From positions 1-13,008 of the forward strand of contig NZ_JAIKXF010000041.1 in NCBI RefSeq assembly GCF_024684275.1: 13,008 bases of DNA, read 5' to 3'. The translations under genes were made by a program, and so were the position numbers. How positions within the stretch are numbered: the first letter of the stretch is position 1; every line of letters starts with the position of its first letter. The DNA comes from Ruminococcus sp. Lineage in GTDB: Bacteria > Bacillota_A > Clostridia > Oscillospirales > Ruminococcaceae. Below, piece by piece: positions 5,771 through 13,008 of this stretch. Below the pieces are notes generated by a model. It saw only the letters and a list, made by a program, of their open reading frames with translations. It had not been told where the DNA came from and ran no database searches.

Positions 5771-6169
5771 TTATGTCGTCGACTCTGTAGTCGCTTCTGT
5801 TGTGCCTTCCTTGTCGACATTGGTGACGAACTTCATATTGAGATTGCCGCCGACGCCCTCGTCTGCGGGAGCAGCGGGGTCAACAACGGAATAGCCCTTG
5901 CCGACGAGCGTAACCTTACCGTTGACTGTGATCTTGATGTCCTTGTCGGAAGTGCTCAGCTCGTTTGCCGAACCCGTGAAACCGGATTCGGCAATAGGAG
6001 CCTGAACTGTTGTCTTTTGATTAACATGATTAGCTGACTTGATATAAGCATTGATAGTAGTTGCTGTAGTTACGAGAAGCAACGTCAAAACCGATACTAC
6101 GGCAAGCGATATAATGATCTCAACAAGGGTCACGCCCTTGAGGGACTTCTTCTTTTTAGTCTCGTTCAT
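5771..6169 (-). CDS. Type IV pilin, 132 aa
   Basis: A short pilin. The basic leader of 12 residues ends in Gly12, followed by VTLVEIIISLAVVSVLTLLL; Glu17 is the expected +5 Glu. The first mature residue would be Val rather than the usual Phe or Met, which prepilin peptidases can tolerate. The mature protein of about 120 residues has the membrane/polymer helix, a small soluble domain with no Cys, and a Thr/Glu/Ser tail (last ~10 residues). ATG start follows AAGGAGG at 7-base spacing, the best Shine-Dalgarno among the pilin genes, so it may be the most abundant of the three. It lies 12 bases after the giant PilX-like gene. It could be a minor pilin or, given its size and strong signal, the main subunit; the sequence does not decide. 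Confidence 0.88.
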   Translation of the reverse strand: MNETKKKKSLKGVTLVEIIISLAVVSVLTLLLVTTATTINAYIKSANHVNQKTTVQAPIAESGFTGSANELSTSDKDIKITVNGKVTLVGKGYSVVDPAAPADEGVGGNLNMKFVTNVDKEGTTEATTESTT

Positions 6170-6181
6170 TGATATCCCTCC

Positions 6182-9100
6182 TTAATATTCGTCGTAGTAA
6201 AGGACCTTGTACCAGAACTCGTCGTCAGTGGGCGGTGTGGGAGGAGTCTTGCCTCCGCCGTCGGTTACCCAGAGTTCGTTGATCTGGTTCGGGAAGTCAG
6301 CAGTCTTTGAGTTGCAGCATCCGAAGATGTACTTGTAGTCAACCTTATCGTTTGTCTCGACGTTCTTTCTGACTTCGTGACCATTGTAGTAAACGTCAAC
6401 TCCGTCTGTGATAGTGGCTGATGTACCGTCTATTTGGAGCGCAATATTAGGTGATACTATATTGGCAGTACAGCATTGGAAGCTCTGGAAATAGAGCCTG
6501 GAACCCTTAGCACCGTAGAAGTAAACATTCGGAACAGCATTGGTGCCGAGCTGCTGCATTATAGTCTTGGGCTCGGCAGTTACGCCGTCGGCACCATACA
6601 TTGTGTAGACCTGGTCACTTGTAACCTGGAAGGGCGTTTTCTTGCTAAGGAACTCATACCACTTAACGGTCGTCAACATTCCCTGTCCGAGGAAACTCAT
6701 GTTCCCCTTTCCTTCAATATAGAAATACACCTTTCCGCCCTGTGTATCATCTATGAAGATGTCTGTACCTGCTGCTACTTCTAATTTTCTGATAACAATA
6801 AGAATGGTTTCTTTGCCGGGGTCAATTACAATCGGTATGTTACCAGGAACCGGCGATTTCTTCGGGGCTCCGTTACTAATCGAAAGATCAAGAATACAAT
6901 CCTTATTAATATAGTAATTTCCGCTTGTGTTATCCTGTGTCGTAATTTTAAGGCTGCCACCTTCCATTTGCATGTCAGACACAGTCTTTCCCATTGCTGC
7001 CGCTAATTGCGGTTCACTCGTAATCGGAGTACTCGTAGACACAAGCGAATTATACTTAGCTCTGAGCGCATTCGGGATATCAGAGTTATCGTACGGGTTG
7101 ATAACCTGATCAAGGACGTCCTTCATGGTCTTAACGACCTGTGTCTCGGACTTCTTGAGGTTCTTTGTTGCATCAGAAGGATCGGGAACGAGCTCGAGAC
7201 CGAGGAGAACGTTCTTTTCAGCGTACTTCGGATAAGGCTGCTCTTTGTATGTGTTTACAAAGTCAGCGATAGACGTTTTAGAAATGCCTGCTACTTCACC
7301 GCCGCCCTCACCGTGGAGAGCTGTGTACTCGTCGACCTCTGTGTGGTCATCATTACGATAGTAGGTGTACTTCTTTTCTGTCTTTTCGACAGGTGTTATC
7401 TCGTTGCCGTCGAAGTCAGCCTTAGCTCTGTAAGCAGGGATAACTACGGTAGCGTCCTCAACATCTAACTCTTCGCCGGAGTCAAGGTCGTAATACGTGT
7501 ACTGATCATTTGTAGGTTCAGAAAGAGCATAGGTATCATATGTGTAACCTGTTGTTGAATCGCCCTCAACAGAATCAAAGTCGATACAAGTCTTTACATA
7601 ATAGTAATCCTTGCTTCCGTCGATTCCGTTAGCAGGGAGCTGATAAGAAAAGTAAAAGCCCGCGTCTTCATCAAGATAATCAGCTATCACATCATCGGCA
7701 GGGATGCCATTTGTATCAGGATCATATGAAGGATCCCACATAAAATAACCTGTTCCTCCTACCCAGCCTACATTATTGCCAAACGGATCGGAAGCACCAT
7801 CTTTCTGCGTTCCCCAGTCAAATTCTGTATAGTGTCCATGCTCATCAAAATTCCACTTATAGTATTCGCGCTTTACATTATTCTCGACCTTTACGCAATC
7901 CTCAGCGTTCTTTTCCTCTTCGGGGTGGAATATGTTCTCGACCCTCTTGTACTGACCGGCAGGAGCAGGTGCATGACCGATAGCATTATCACTGTATATC
8001 GTACCTGTGCAGGTAAAATTAGAAGTATCGGTTATCATAAGCTTGCCGCCAACAACAAGATTGCCGTTGATAGTAACATTAGGACCGATTGTACAATTGC
8101 GCTGTACTCGAACATCACCATTAATAGTGCAATCGGAAAGCTCAAGGCTGCCGTTTGAATAAATGGAAGTAACATTTGCCGAAGCAGTCGTTGACTTAGT
8201 CTTGTTCACAACGGAATTGCTCCAACCATAAAGGTGCGTTCCGCCGCCTTTGAGTACGCTTGTTTTGTCAGCGTCCATAAGGAAGAGGTTACCATAGATA
8301 TTGCAGACTGCTGCTTCGCGTGCGTAGATATAGCCCGCAAATACATTCAGCGGAGCGTTGGCAGCTGTCGTTGTATCACCTGCACCGGAGTTACCGATCA
8401 CTATCTTGTCCTCAGCCTTTGCGTTTGTGTCGCCCTTCCAGCTTTCTCCGTAAATACCGCCGTCAACATAAACATAGGGTATCTCATTGAAGTTGTAGGT
8501 ATCGGTAAGATTACACTTATTTTCATAGCGAAGGTGGGTCGCAGCATTAGCGCCGTTGAATACCATATCGCCCCAGATAGTAACACCCTTGCCCGTGCCG
8601 GGGAAAATGAAGCCGTTCCAGTTCTTGATAGAGAGATTGGTGTTGATCACAGCATCAGCCTCAATAACCGAGCCACTATTGTTAAGCAGCATCGAAGGAC
8701 CGCCCGCATAATACGAAAGTGCTCTATAAGTAGCAGGCTTTGAATAATCAAAATCCTTAACCACATCAAGCGAAGGGATATTTACATAGGCACCGCCGTA
8801 AAGACTGGTCTGACACGCGAAGTCTGCGCCGCCCGTCGTAACGAAGCCCGCACCGCTCGGGCTGGAGTCATCGTCGTCCGACATATGCTTCAGAACATAT
8901 GCATTTGTCGTAGATGTAACTCCGCCGAGGGTTACTTTTGATGTAAAGCGAATGAGCTCTCTGTCAAGCCACTCATTCTTAGTTGTGTCATAAAACTTTC
9001 TTGTACCTGCATAGGAGACCTCAACATCATCTATTTTACCCATAGTTCTGGTATTGATGTTGGTATCATCACTGCTTATCTGCACAGGTACCTTCAAGGG

Positions 9101-9352
9101 GGAATCTCCCGACTTGATACCGCCGATAGCCTTTCTGTAATCCTTATCGAGGTCGATAGCCGTAATTGCACTCTCCGCGACAAGGCGTGAGGTTACATTC
9201 GTCTGAGCGCTGGAGTAGTTAATGTGGGCTCTGTTGTTTGCCGATGTGGCAAGAACGAGAGTACCGAACAGAAATACTATCAGCAGCGCCATTACAGAAA
9301 CGACTGTAAGCAGAACCGAACCTTTATATTTTCTATTCTTTATATTTTTCAT
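6182..9352 (-). CDS. Giant PilX/GspK-like pilin-related surface protein, 1056 aa
   Basis: The N-terminus has a basic stretch ending in Gly11, then SVLLTVVSVMALLIVFLFG, a hydrophobic helix to about residue 36, and an AESAITAI segment typical of PilX/GspK-type minor (pseudo)pilins. Mature position +5 is Thr, not Glu, as in GspK, which caps pseudopilus tips. A very long exported region follows. Residues ~393-457 are short Gly/Asn-turn repeats (SDCTINGDVRV, NCTIGPNVTINGNLVVGG) like bactofilin or other beta-helical polymer-forming proteins; further beta-rich stretches lie at ~797-892 and ~939-989. There is a Ca-loop-like DPDTNGIPADD (544-554), two vicinal Cys pairs (960-961, 1012-1013) and a Pro/Thr linker before the last ~13 residues. 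No cell-wall sorting signal is seen. ATG follows AAAGGCGG at 7 bases. It lies 59 bases after pilO. Likely a tip adhesin or scaffold; the ligand is unknown. Confidence 0.8.
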   Translation of the reverse strand: MKNIKNRKYKGSVLLTVVSVMALLIVFLFGTLVLATSANNRAHINYSSAQTNVTSRLVAESAITAIDLDKDYRKAIGGIKSGDSPLKVPVQISSDDTNINTRTMGKIDDVEVSYAGTRKFYDTTKNEWLDRELIRFTSKVTLGGVTSTTNAYVLKHMSDDDDSSPSGAGFVTTGGADFACQTSLYGGAYVNIPSLDVVKDFDYSKPATYRALSYYAGGPSMLLNNSGSVIEADAVINTNLSIKNWNGFIFPGTGKGVTIWGDMVFNGANAATHLRYENKCNLTDTYNFNEIPYVYVDGGIYGESWKGDTNAKAEDKIVIGNSGAGDTTTAANAPLNVFAGYIYAREAAVCNIYGNLFLMDADKTSVLKGGGTHLYGWSNSVVNKTKSTTASANVTSIYSNGSLELSDCTINGDVRVQRNCTIGPNVTINGNLVVGGKLMITDTSNFTCTGTIYSDNAIGHAPAPAGQYKRVENIFHPEEEKNAEDCVKVENNVKREYYKWNFDEHGHYTEFDWGTQKDGASDPFGNNVGWVGGTGYFMWDPSYDPDTNGIPADDVIADYLDEDAGFYFSYQLPANGIDGSKDYYYVKTCIDFDSVEGDSTTGYTYDTYALSEPTNDQYTYYDLDSGEELDVEDATVVIPAYRAKADFDGNEITPVEKTEKKYTYYRNDDHTEVDEYTALHGEGGGEVAGISKTSIADFVNTYKEQPYPKYAEKNVLLGLELVPDPSDATKNLKKSETQVVKTMKDVLDQVINPYDNSDIPNALRAKYNSLVSTSTPITSEPQLAAAMGKTVSDMQMEGGSLKITTQDNTSGNYYINKDCILDLSISNGAPKKSPVPGNIPIVIDPGKETILIVIRKLEVAAGTDIFIDDTQGGKVYFYIEGKGNMSFLGQGMLTTVKWYEFLSKKTPFQVTSDQVYTMYGADGVTAEPKTIMQQLGTNAVPNVYFYGAKGSRLYFQSFQCCTANIVSPNIALQIDGTSATITDGVDVYYNGHEVRKNVETNDKVDYKYIFGCCNSKTADFPNQINELWVTDGGGKTPPTPPTDDEFWYKVLYYDEY

Positions 9353-9411
9353 TTCTTAACCGCCTTTCCAAGTTATATTTCTCTAATAACTGTTAGCGAA
9401 GGGACAAGTTA

Positions 9412-10194
9412 TCAATCTGCTTCTACGTTGGGTTCTGAGAGGTCGTATACTGAATAAAGTGTTATGGTAATGTTTGCGGTAGCCTCCGCGTCATCCTCGA
9501 GCATTTCCTTTTCTTCATCTGAAAGTTCAACTCCAAGGAAATCAGCCTGCTTTTCATACTGATCGGGACTAATTATAATTCCATTAAGAGAAACGTTATT
9601 GATTATAATAGTTTTATCCTGATCCTCGATCGCCTTGAGGTAATTCCATATATTCTCTCTTGTGCCTGTAACAGCGATAGTATAATTGCTTGAGAGAATA
9701 TTCTCCTTTGTTCTGTCTTTAAGGCTATCACTTTCTGCTGACAATTCAGCATTTGCAGCCTGTCTATCACCGTTAAGGTCAGCAGCTTTTAAAAGGTCAT
9801 CGCCAACAAAAGTAGGAGTGAAGTAATAGTAGTCAACGCTTCCTGATCCGACATCAGTAGCATTGAGATTCAATATTTTGACTTCGTTATCTTCAGCAAA
9901 ATGCTGCATATACTGATCGACCTTACGTGCATTGTACATATCATTGTATGCAACAAAGTCGTTTGTAAGCGTAACAGTATCGTCGTATGTCTTCTTTATA
10001 CGCTCCTGAAGTGGCTTGATCTCGGATATTTTTGCATCTACATCGTCTCGCTCCTGCTCAGCCTTTGTCAGAGCAGCCTTATCATCCTTGATAGCAGTAT
10101 ACTTAGGCTTTATGAGGAGGAAAAATCCCGCAAGCAGTATAACGAAGGCAAGCAGTGCGCCTAAAATGATCTTATCTCTGTAATTGAGTTTCAT
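9412..10194 (-). CDS. pilO: PilO-like pilus alignment protein
   Basis: A 260-residue protein with a short cytoplasmic N-terminus, one transmembrane helix (about 8-28), a charged coiled-coil stretch (about 32-75) and a C-terminal domain ending in a beta-rich segment (ANITITLYSVYDL). This is the PilO architecture; PilO pairs with PilN outside the membrane and ties the motor to the growing fibre. Sequence similarity is weak, as is usual for PilO, so the call rests on topology and on position directly after the PilM-PilN gene (17-base gap). ATG follows GGAGG at 9 bases. Residues 139-150 (DLNGDRQAANAE) resemble a degenerate EF-hand/dockerin-like loop, an addition I would not expect in PilO. The loop region 110-165 looks inserted and acidic. 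Confidence 0.82.
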   Translation of the reverse strand: MKLNYRDKIILGALLAFVILLAGFFLLIKPKYTAIKDDKAALTKAEQERDDVDAKISEIKPLQERIKKTYDDTVTLTNDFVAYNDMYNARKVDQYMQHFAEDNEVKILNLNATDVGSGSVDYYYFTPTFVGDDLLKAADLNGDRQAANAELSAESDSLKDRTKENILSSNYTIAVTGTRENIWNYLKAIEDQDKTIIINNVSLNGIIISPDQYEKQADFLGVELSDEEKEMLEDDAEATANITITLYSVYDLSEPNVEAD

Positions 10195-10211
10195 CTCTAT
10201 CTACCTCCATA

Positions 10212-11831
10212 TTATTCAGAGTCCGTCGAATCGGATGTCTCTGGCTTATAAGCACTTTCTCTGCCGCTAATAGCGGTTGTTACACTAAACGAAACCGTCT
10301 CGATTCCCTCGTCGTTAGGATTTTCGCTATCCTTATCAATAGCCACACTGTAACCCGAATATGAAGCATTTTCAAATATGCCATTATTATCGCTGTATTC
10401 CTTATCAAGAAGGTTATCAATAAAGAGCGAAGGAAGCTTCTGAACCATTTCTTCACTTCCTGCAGCAGAAACATTGAAGTTAAAAACGCCATTGCTGTAG
10501 GATGGGGTAGAAATGATCGCATACTCAAGATCAAGGTCTTCTGCTGTCTTATCAAGTACAAGCTGTATAGTCTCATACTTCTCACCGTCGATAACAGGCT
10601 GTGAGTAGAACGCATCATGCGCATTGACGATCTTGGTATTGTAAGCGTTTACATTTTCCTCAATACCGAGAAGTTTCTCACGATGAGCAAGCTTCTTCTG
10701 GGTAGCAGGGTCATTGATGTAATCGTATATCTTCTGGGTCTTGCTTGTGTAACCCAAGTCGATAATAGACATAATGCCCCAAACGCCGCCGACGAGCACG
10801 CCTGCGCCGAGGATAAGTGCAAGCATCGGAATGAGGCCCGCATTCTCACTGTTGCCGCTGCTTGCTCTCTTGATAACCGCACCAAGCTCTGTATCAAGGA
10901 GGTTGATCTTCTCAGTTTCCTTGTTACGCTTGAACATAGCGCCGATAGCGTTAGCGTAGAGAGAGAATTCAAGGTTCTCATGACCATGTATCTGCGGAGG
11001 AACATTGATAAGACTCGTGTTGAGGTCGAGCTTTTCGAGCTCATCGGTGAGTCTTACATAATCGTGGGTATCACCGTAGAAAACTACATTTTCGATAGTC
11101 TCACCCGTATTGCGGCTCCTGTGGAACTGTAACATACGGAAGATATTCTCGTTTACAGCCTCGAAAACGTAGTCAGCAGATCCGCCGTAGTCATCGGCAT
11201 CGATCGTAGCGAAACGTGAGAAAGAGAGCTGACCTGCCTCATAGAGGTTGAGTGAGATGAAGTTGTTGTCGATCTGAACAGCGAGGAGTGGCATCTTCGA
11301 CTTGATCCTTGTATCGGCAAGAAGAACCTTTGTGATACAGTTACATCCTACCATTACGGAACGGAGCGAGATACCGAGGAGCTTGAACACTTCTCTGTAG
11401 CTGTTGACGATCTCGTAGGGACAAGCTGTAGCGAGGATACGGAGCAGCGGCTCACCTGTATCGCCTCTCTCGGAAGCCTCACCAACTACGACATATGTAA
11501 CGCTGTAAGAATCGTCAAGGTTGAGCTCGGCCTGAACCTGTGCCTTAACGGTCTTCTGGAGATCCTGTCCCTTAACGCGGGCAACCGTCATTTCCTTGAA
11601 TATCGTGAGGTTTGAGGAGATAGAAACGATAGCCTCCTTATCAGGCATCTTGTTCCTCTTCAGCACACCGTTGATGAGTGTGGCAACGTTGGGCACGTCT
11701 CTTACGTGACCGTTGACGATAAGCCCCTCTTCGAGGTTAAGTGTAGCAGCGGAGCTGATCTTGATCTTACCGTTGCTCTCAACGCCCTTAACAACACGGA
11801 CGTTTCTGTCAGTTATATCAAATGAAAGCAT
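10212..11831 (-). CDS. pilM: PilM-PilN fusion protein
   Basis: A continuous 539-residue frame combining two proteins that are normally separate. Residues 1 to ~302 follow the PilM actin-like fold (N-terminal FDITDRNVRVV, LLAVQIDNNFISLNL at 182-196, FSRFATI at 204-210, ENVVFYGD at 247-254, and ANAIGAMFKR at 293-302). Residues 309-315 (INLLDTE) match the cytoplasmic PilN motif INLLP that docks into PilM. A transmembrane helix at ~333-357 and an extracellular part with a coiled-coil-like start (~362-405) and beta-rich end follow, as in PilN. The three PilM nucleotide-binding signatures look altered (DIT, QID and YGD where DIG, DIG and GGG are usual). ATG follows GGTGG (11842-11846) at 10 bases; pilC ends 24 bases upstream and pilO begins 17 bases downstream. 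Role: cytoplasmic ring to membrane link of the pilus machine. Confidence 0.87.
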   Translation of the reverse strand: MLSFDITDRNVRVVKGVESNGKIKISSAATLNLEEGLIVNGHVRDVPNVATLINGVLKRNKMPDKEAIVSISSNLTIFKEMTVARVKGQDLQKTVKAQVQAELNLDDSYSVTYVVVGEASERGDTGEPLLRILATACPYEIVNSYREVFKLLGISLRSVMVGCNCITKVLLADTRIKSKMPLLAVQIDNNFISLNLYEAGQLSFSRFATIDADDYGGSADYVFEAVNENIFRMLQFHRSRNTGETIENVVFYGDTHDYVRLTDELEKLDLNTSLINVPPQIHGHENLEFSLYANAIGAMFKRNKETEKINLLDTELGAVIKRASSGNSENAGLIPMLALILGAGVLVGGVWGIMSIIDLGYTSKTQKIYDYINDPATQKKLAHREKLLGIEENVNAYNTKIVNAHDAFYSQPVIDGEKYETIQLVLDKTAEDLDLEYAIISTPSYSNGVFNFNVSAAGSEEMVQKLPSLFIDNLLDKEYSDNNGIFENASYSGYSVAIDKDSENPNDEGIETVSFSVTTAISGRESAYKPETSDSTDSE

Positions 11832-11855
11832 TTTTCTTTTTCCACCTTTCCGTTA

Positions 11856-13008
11856 TTATTCGTTTTCGAGACCTTCCATCGAGCCATAGAGCGCGGGGTA
11901 GATACCGATAACGACCATACCTATGATAACGCCCATGAAGATGAGGAGCACAGGCTCAACAAGACTTACAAGGCGCTGTACAGCAGAGTCAGATTCTTCC
12001 TCGTAGTAGTCGGAAGTTTTCTCAAGGATAGAGTCGAGGGCACCCGACTCCTCACCAACGTAGATAACCGAGCAGAACATAGGCTCGAAGATCTCGGTTC
12101 TGGTGATAGAGGCTGAAAGTGTTTCACCCTGCTTTACCTCGTCGACAACGTCGATGAACTTTTCATCAATGTATCTGTTGCCGAGGATAGCAGATGACTT
12201 CTGTAAGCACTCAACCATAGGGATACCGCTGGAATAGAGTGAAGAAAGAGTTCTTGCGAAGCGGCCCGTATAGATCTTTGTAACAAGGGGACCCCACATT
12301 GGCCCTTTGAGGATAAGTCTGTCCATCTTATAGCGGAAGCCGTCCGTCTTATAAGCATACTTGAAGCCGAAGAACGCACCGAGCACAATGATAACGACTA
12401 TGTACCACCTGTATCTGAGGAAGTCCGAGATAGCCGCCATTATCTTTGTCAGAGCAGGCATCTTATCGGGATCGTCATACATTCCGATGAATGTAGGCAT
12501 GATGAATATGAAGAGGAACATTACGATAACGACGCACAGAACTGCAAGTATGATAGGATATACCATGGCACCCTTGATGGTGTTCTTGAGCTTGTTCTCC
12601 TTGGCGTAATGTTCGGACATTCGCGTCATGATAACATCGAGCGAACCGCTCGTTTCGCCTGCGTTCGCCATTGAGATAAGGAACTCCGGGAACGAGCCTG
12701 CGTGCATCTCAAGAGTCGAGGAGAAGGATTCACCCTTCTGGACGTTCTCGTAGATGTCCTGCCAGATAGCTCTTGCCTTTTCGTTTTCCTGTTCCTTGAC
12801 CAGAATGTCGATTGCTTTAACAAGAGTCAGACCGGACGTGAGCATAGCGCTGAGCTGTCGGCAGCAAAACGCGAGCTCCTTGGTGCTGAACTTGTAGATT
12901 GATCTTGTGTTACTTGAATCGTCTTCCTTGTAATCCTTGATGAACACTCCTCGTTCTTTCATCTTTTCGAGGAATTCCTGTTCATTCTCGGCATTAGCCT
13001 TGCCCTTG
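11856..13008 (-). CDS. pilC: PilC, pilus inner-membrane platform protein (5' end outside window)
   Basis: A GspF/PilC-family polytopic membrane protein, the platform on which PilB and PilT act. The frame stays open to the right edge, so the gene is partial. The 15 codons before the internal Met at 12962 read KGKANAENEQEFLEK, which matches the conserved PilC N-terminal region; the true start therefore lies beyond 13008. Counting from that Met, the two duplicated F domains are clear: FPEFLISMANAGETSGSLD (91-109) and FEPMFCSVIYVGEESGALD (292-310), each followed by a Tyr-containing helix. Transmembrane segments lie at ~132-158, ~186-203 and ~335-357. Stop at 11856. It precedes pilM by 24 bases in the same operon; the operon promoter is outside the window. 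Confidence 0.95.
   Translation of the reverse strand, partial: KGKANAENEQEFLEKMKERGVFIKDYKEDDSSNTRSIYKFSTKELAFCCRQLSAMLTSGLTLVKAIDILVKEQENEKARAIWQDIYENVQKGESFSSTLEMHAGSFPEFLISMANAGETSGSLDVIMTRMSEHYAKENKLKNTIKGAMVYPIILAVLCVVIVMFLFIFIMPTFIGMYDDPDKMPALTKIMAAISDFLRYRWYIVVIIVLGAFFGFKYAYKTDGFRYKMDRLILKGPMWGPLVTKIYTGRFARTLSSLYSSGIPMVECLQKSSAILGNRYIDEKFIDVVDEVKQGETLSASITRTEIFEPMFCSVIYVGEESGALDSILEKTSDYYEEESDSAVQRLVSLVEPVLLIFMGVIIGMVVIGIYPALYGSMEGLENE

Noticed and set aside
7007..7468. 153-residue plus-strand open frame antisense to the giant pilin
   Set aside because: No initiation signal or family resemblance; the minus-strand frame is continuous and has pilin-operon context.
6182..9352. Giant pilin as a PilY1 homologue
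   Set aside because: No von Willebrand A-like or beta-propeller motifs are visible, and the N-terminus is a pilin-type helix rather than a Sec signal peptide.
9353..9411. Internal promoter or terminator in the 59-base gap before the giant pilin
   Set aside because: Only a TTGTCC with no properly spaced -10 and a 4-bp inverted repeat; too weak to call.
12960..12962. ATG at 12962 as the pilC start
   Set aside because: The 15 codons upstream stay open and match the conserved PilC N-terminal region, so this Met is internal and the gene continues beyond the window.
1..13008. CRISPR array, tRNA, rRNA or insertion-sequence transposase
   Set aside because: No repeat-spacer pattern, cloverleaf, rRNA segment or transposase frame is seen on either strand.

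Overview
The window holds most of a type IV pilus (T4P) locus from what looks like a Gram-positive (monoderm) anaerobe of the Clostridia. It has a complete set of inner T4P machine parts (PilB, PilT, PilC, PilM/PilN, PilO, prepilin peptidase and pilin-like proteins) but no PilQ secretin and no PilP, as expected for a cell with no outer membrane. Strong AGGAGG-type ribosome binding sites, at least one TTG start, moderate GC with AT-rich intergenic DNA, and Thr-rich protein tails fit Oscillospiraceae, possibly Ruminococcus. The genus is an inference only.

Layout. 1-570 has no convincing gene. It contains a nearly perfect 132-bp inverted repeat (1-132 / 218-349) around an 85-bp centre, a strong promoter-like sequence (366-394) pointing leftwards into the repeat, and two overlapping hairpins (431-494) beyond the 3' end of pilT. 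571-3401 (minus strand) is a two-gene unit, pilB then pilT: the extension and retraction ATPases. 3408-3535 is a divergent promoter region in which the predicted pilD and pilBT promoters overlap. 3536-4375 (plus strand) is the prepilin peptidase pilD. A strong bidirectional terminator (4402-4441) separates it from a convergent minus-strand operon occupying 4445 to the right edge: pilC (5' end outside the window), a pilM-pilN fusion, pilO, a 1056-residue PilX/GspK-like giant pilin, a short pilin and a 436-residue pilin.

How the parts work together (family knowledge). PilD cleaves and methylates the pilins. PilC is the membrane platform. PilB loads subunits and PilT removes them. PilM, PilN and PilO form the alignment complex from cytoplasm to cell surface. 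The three pilin-like products are probably minor or tip subunits that prime the fibre and carry surface functions. No obvious classical major pilin is seen, so it may be encoded outside the window unless the 132-residue pilin fills that role.

Most notable points: PilM and PilN are one polypeptide that keeps the PilN INLL docking motif at the junction while PilM's nucleotide-binding signatures look eroded; a giant Glu5-less pilin-like protein carries bactofilin-like beta-helical repeats and a Ca-loop-like motif; both other pilins end in Thr-rich tails; PilD has ELGD in place of GxGD; and a long inverted repeat with its own inward promoter sits at the left edge.
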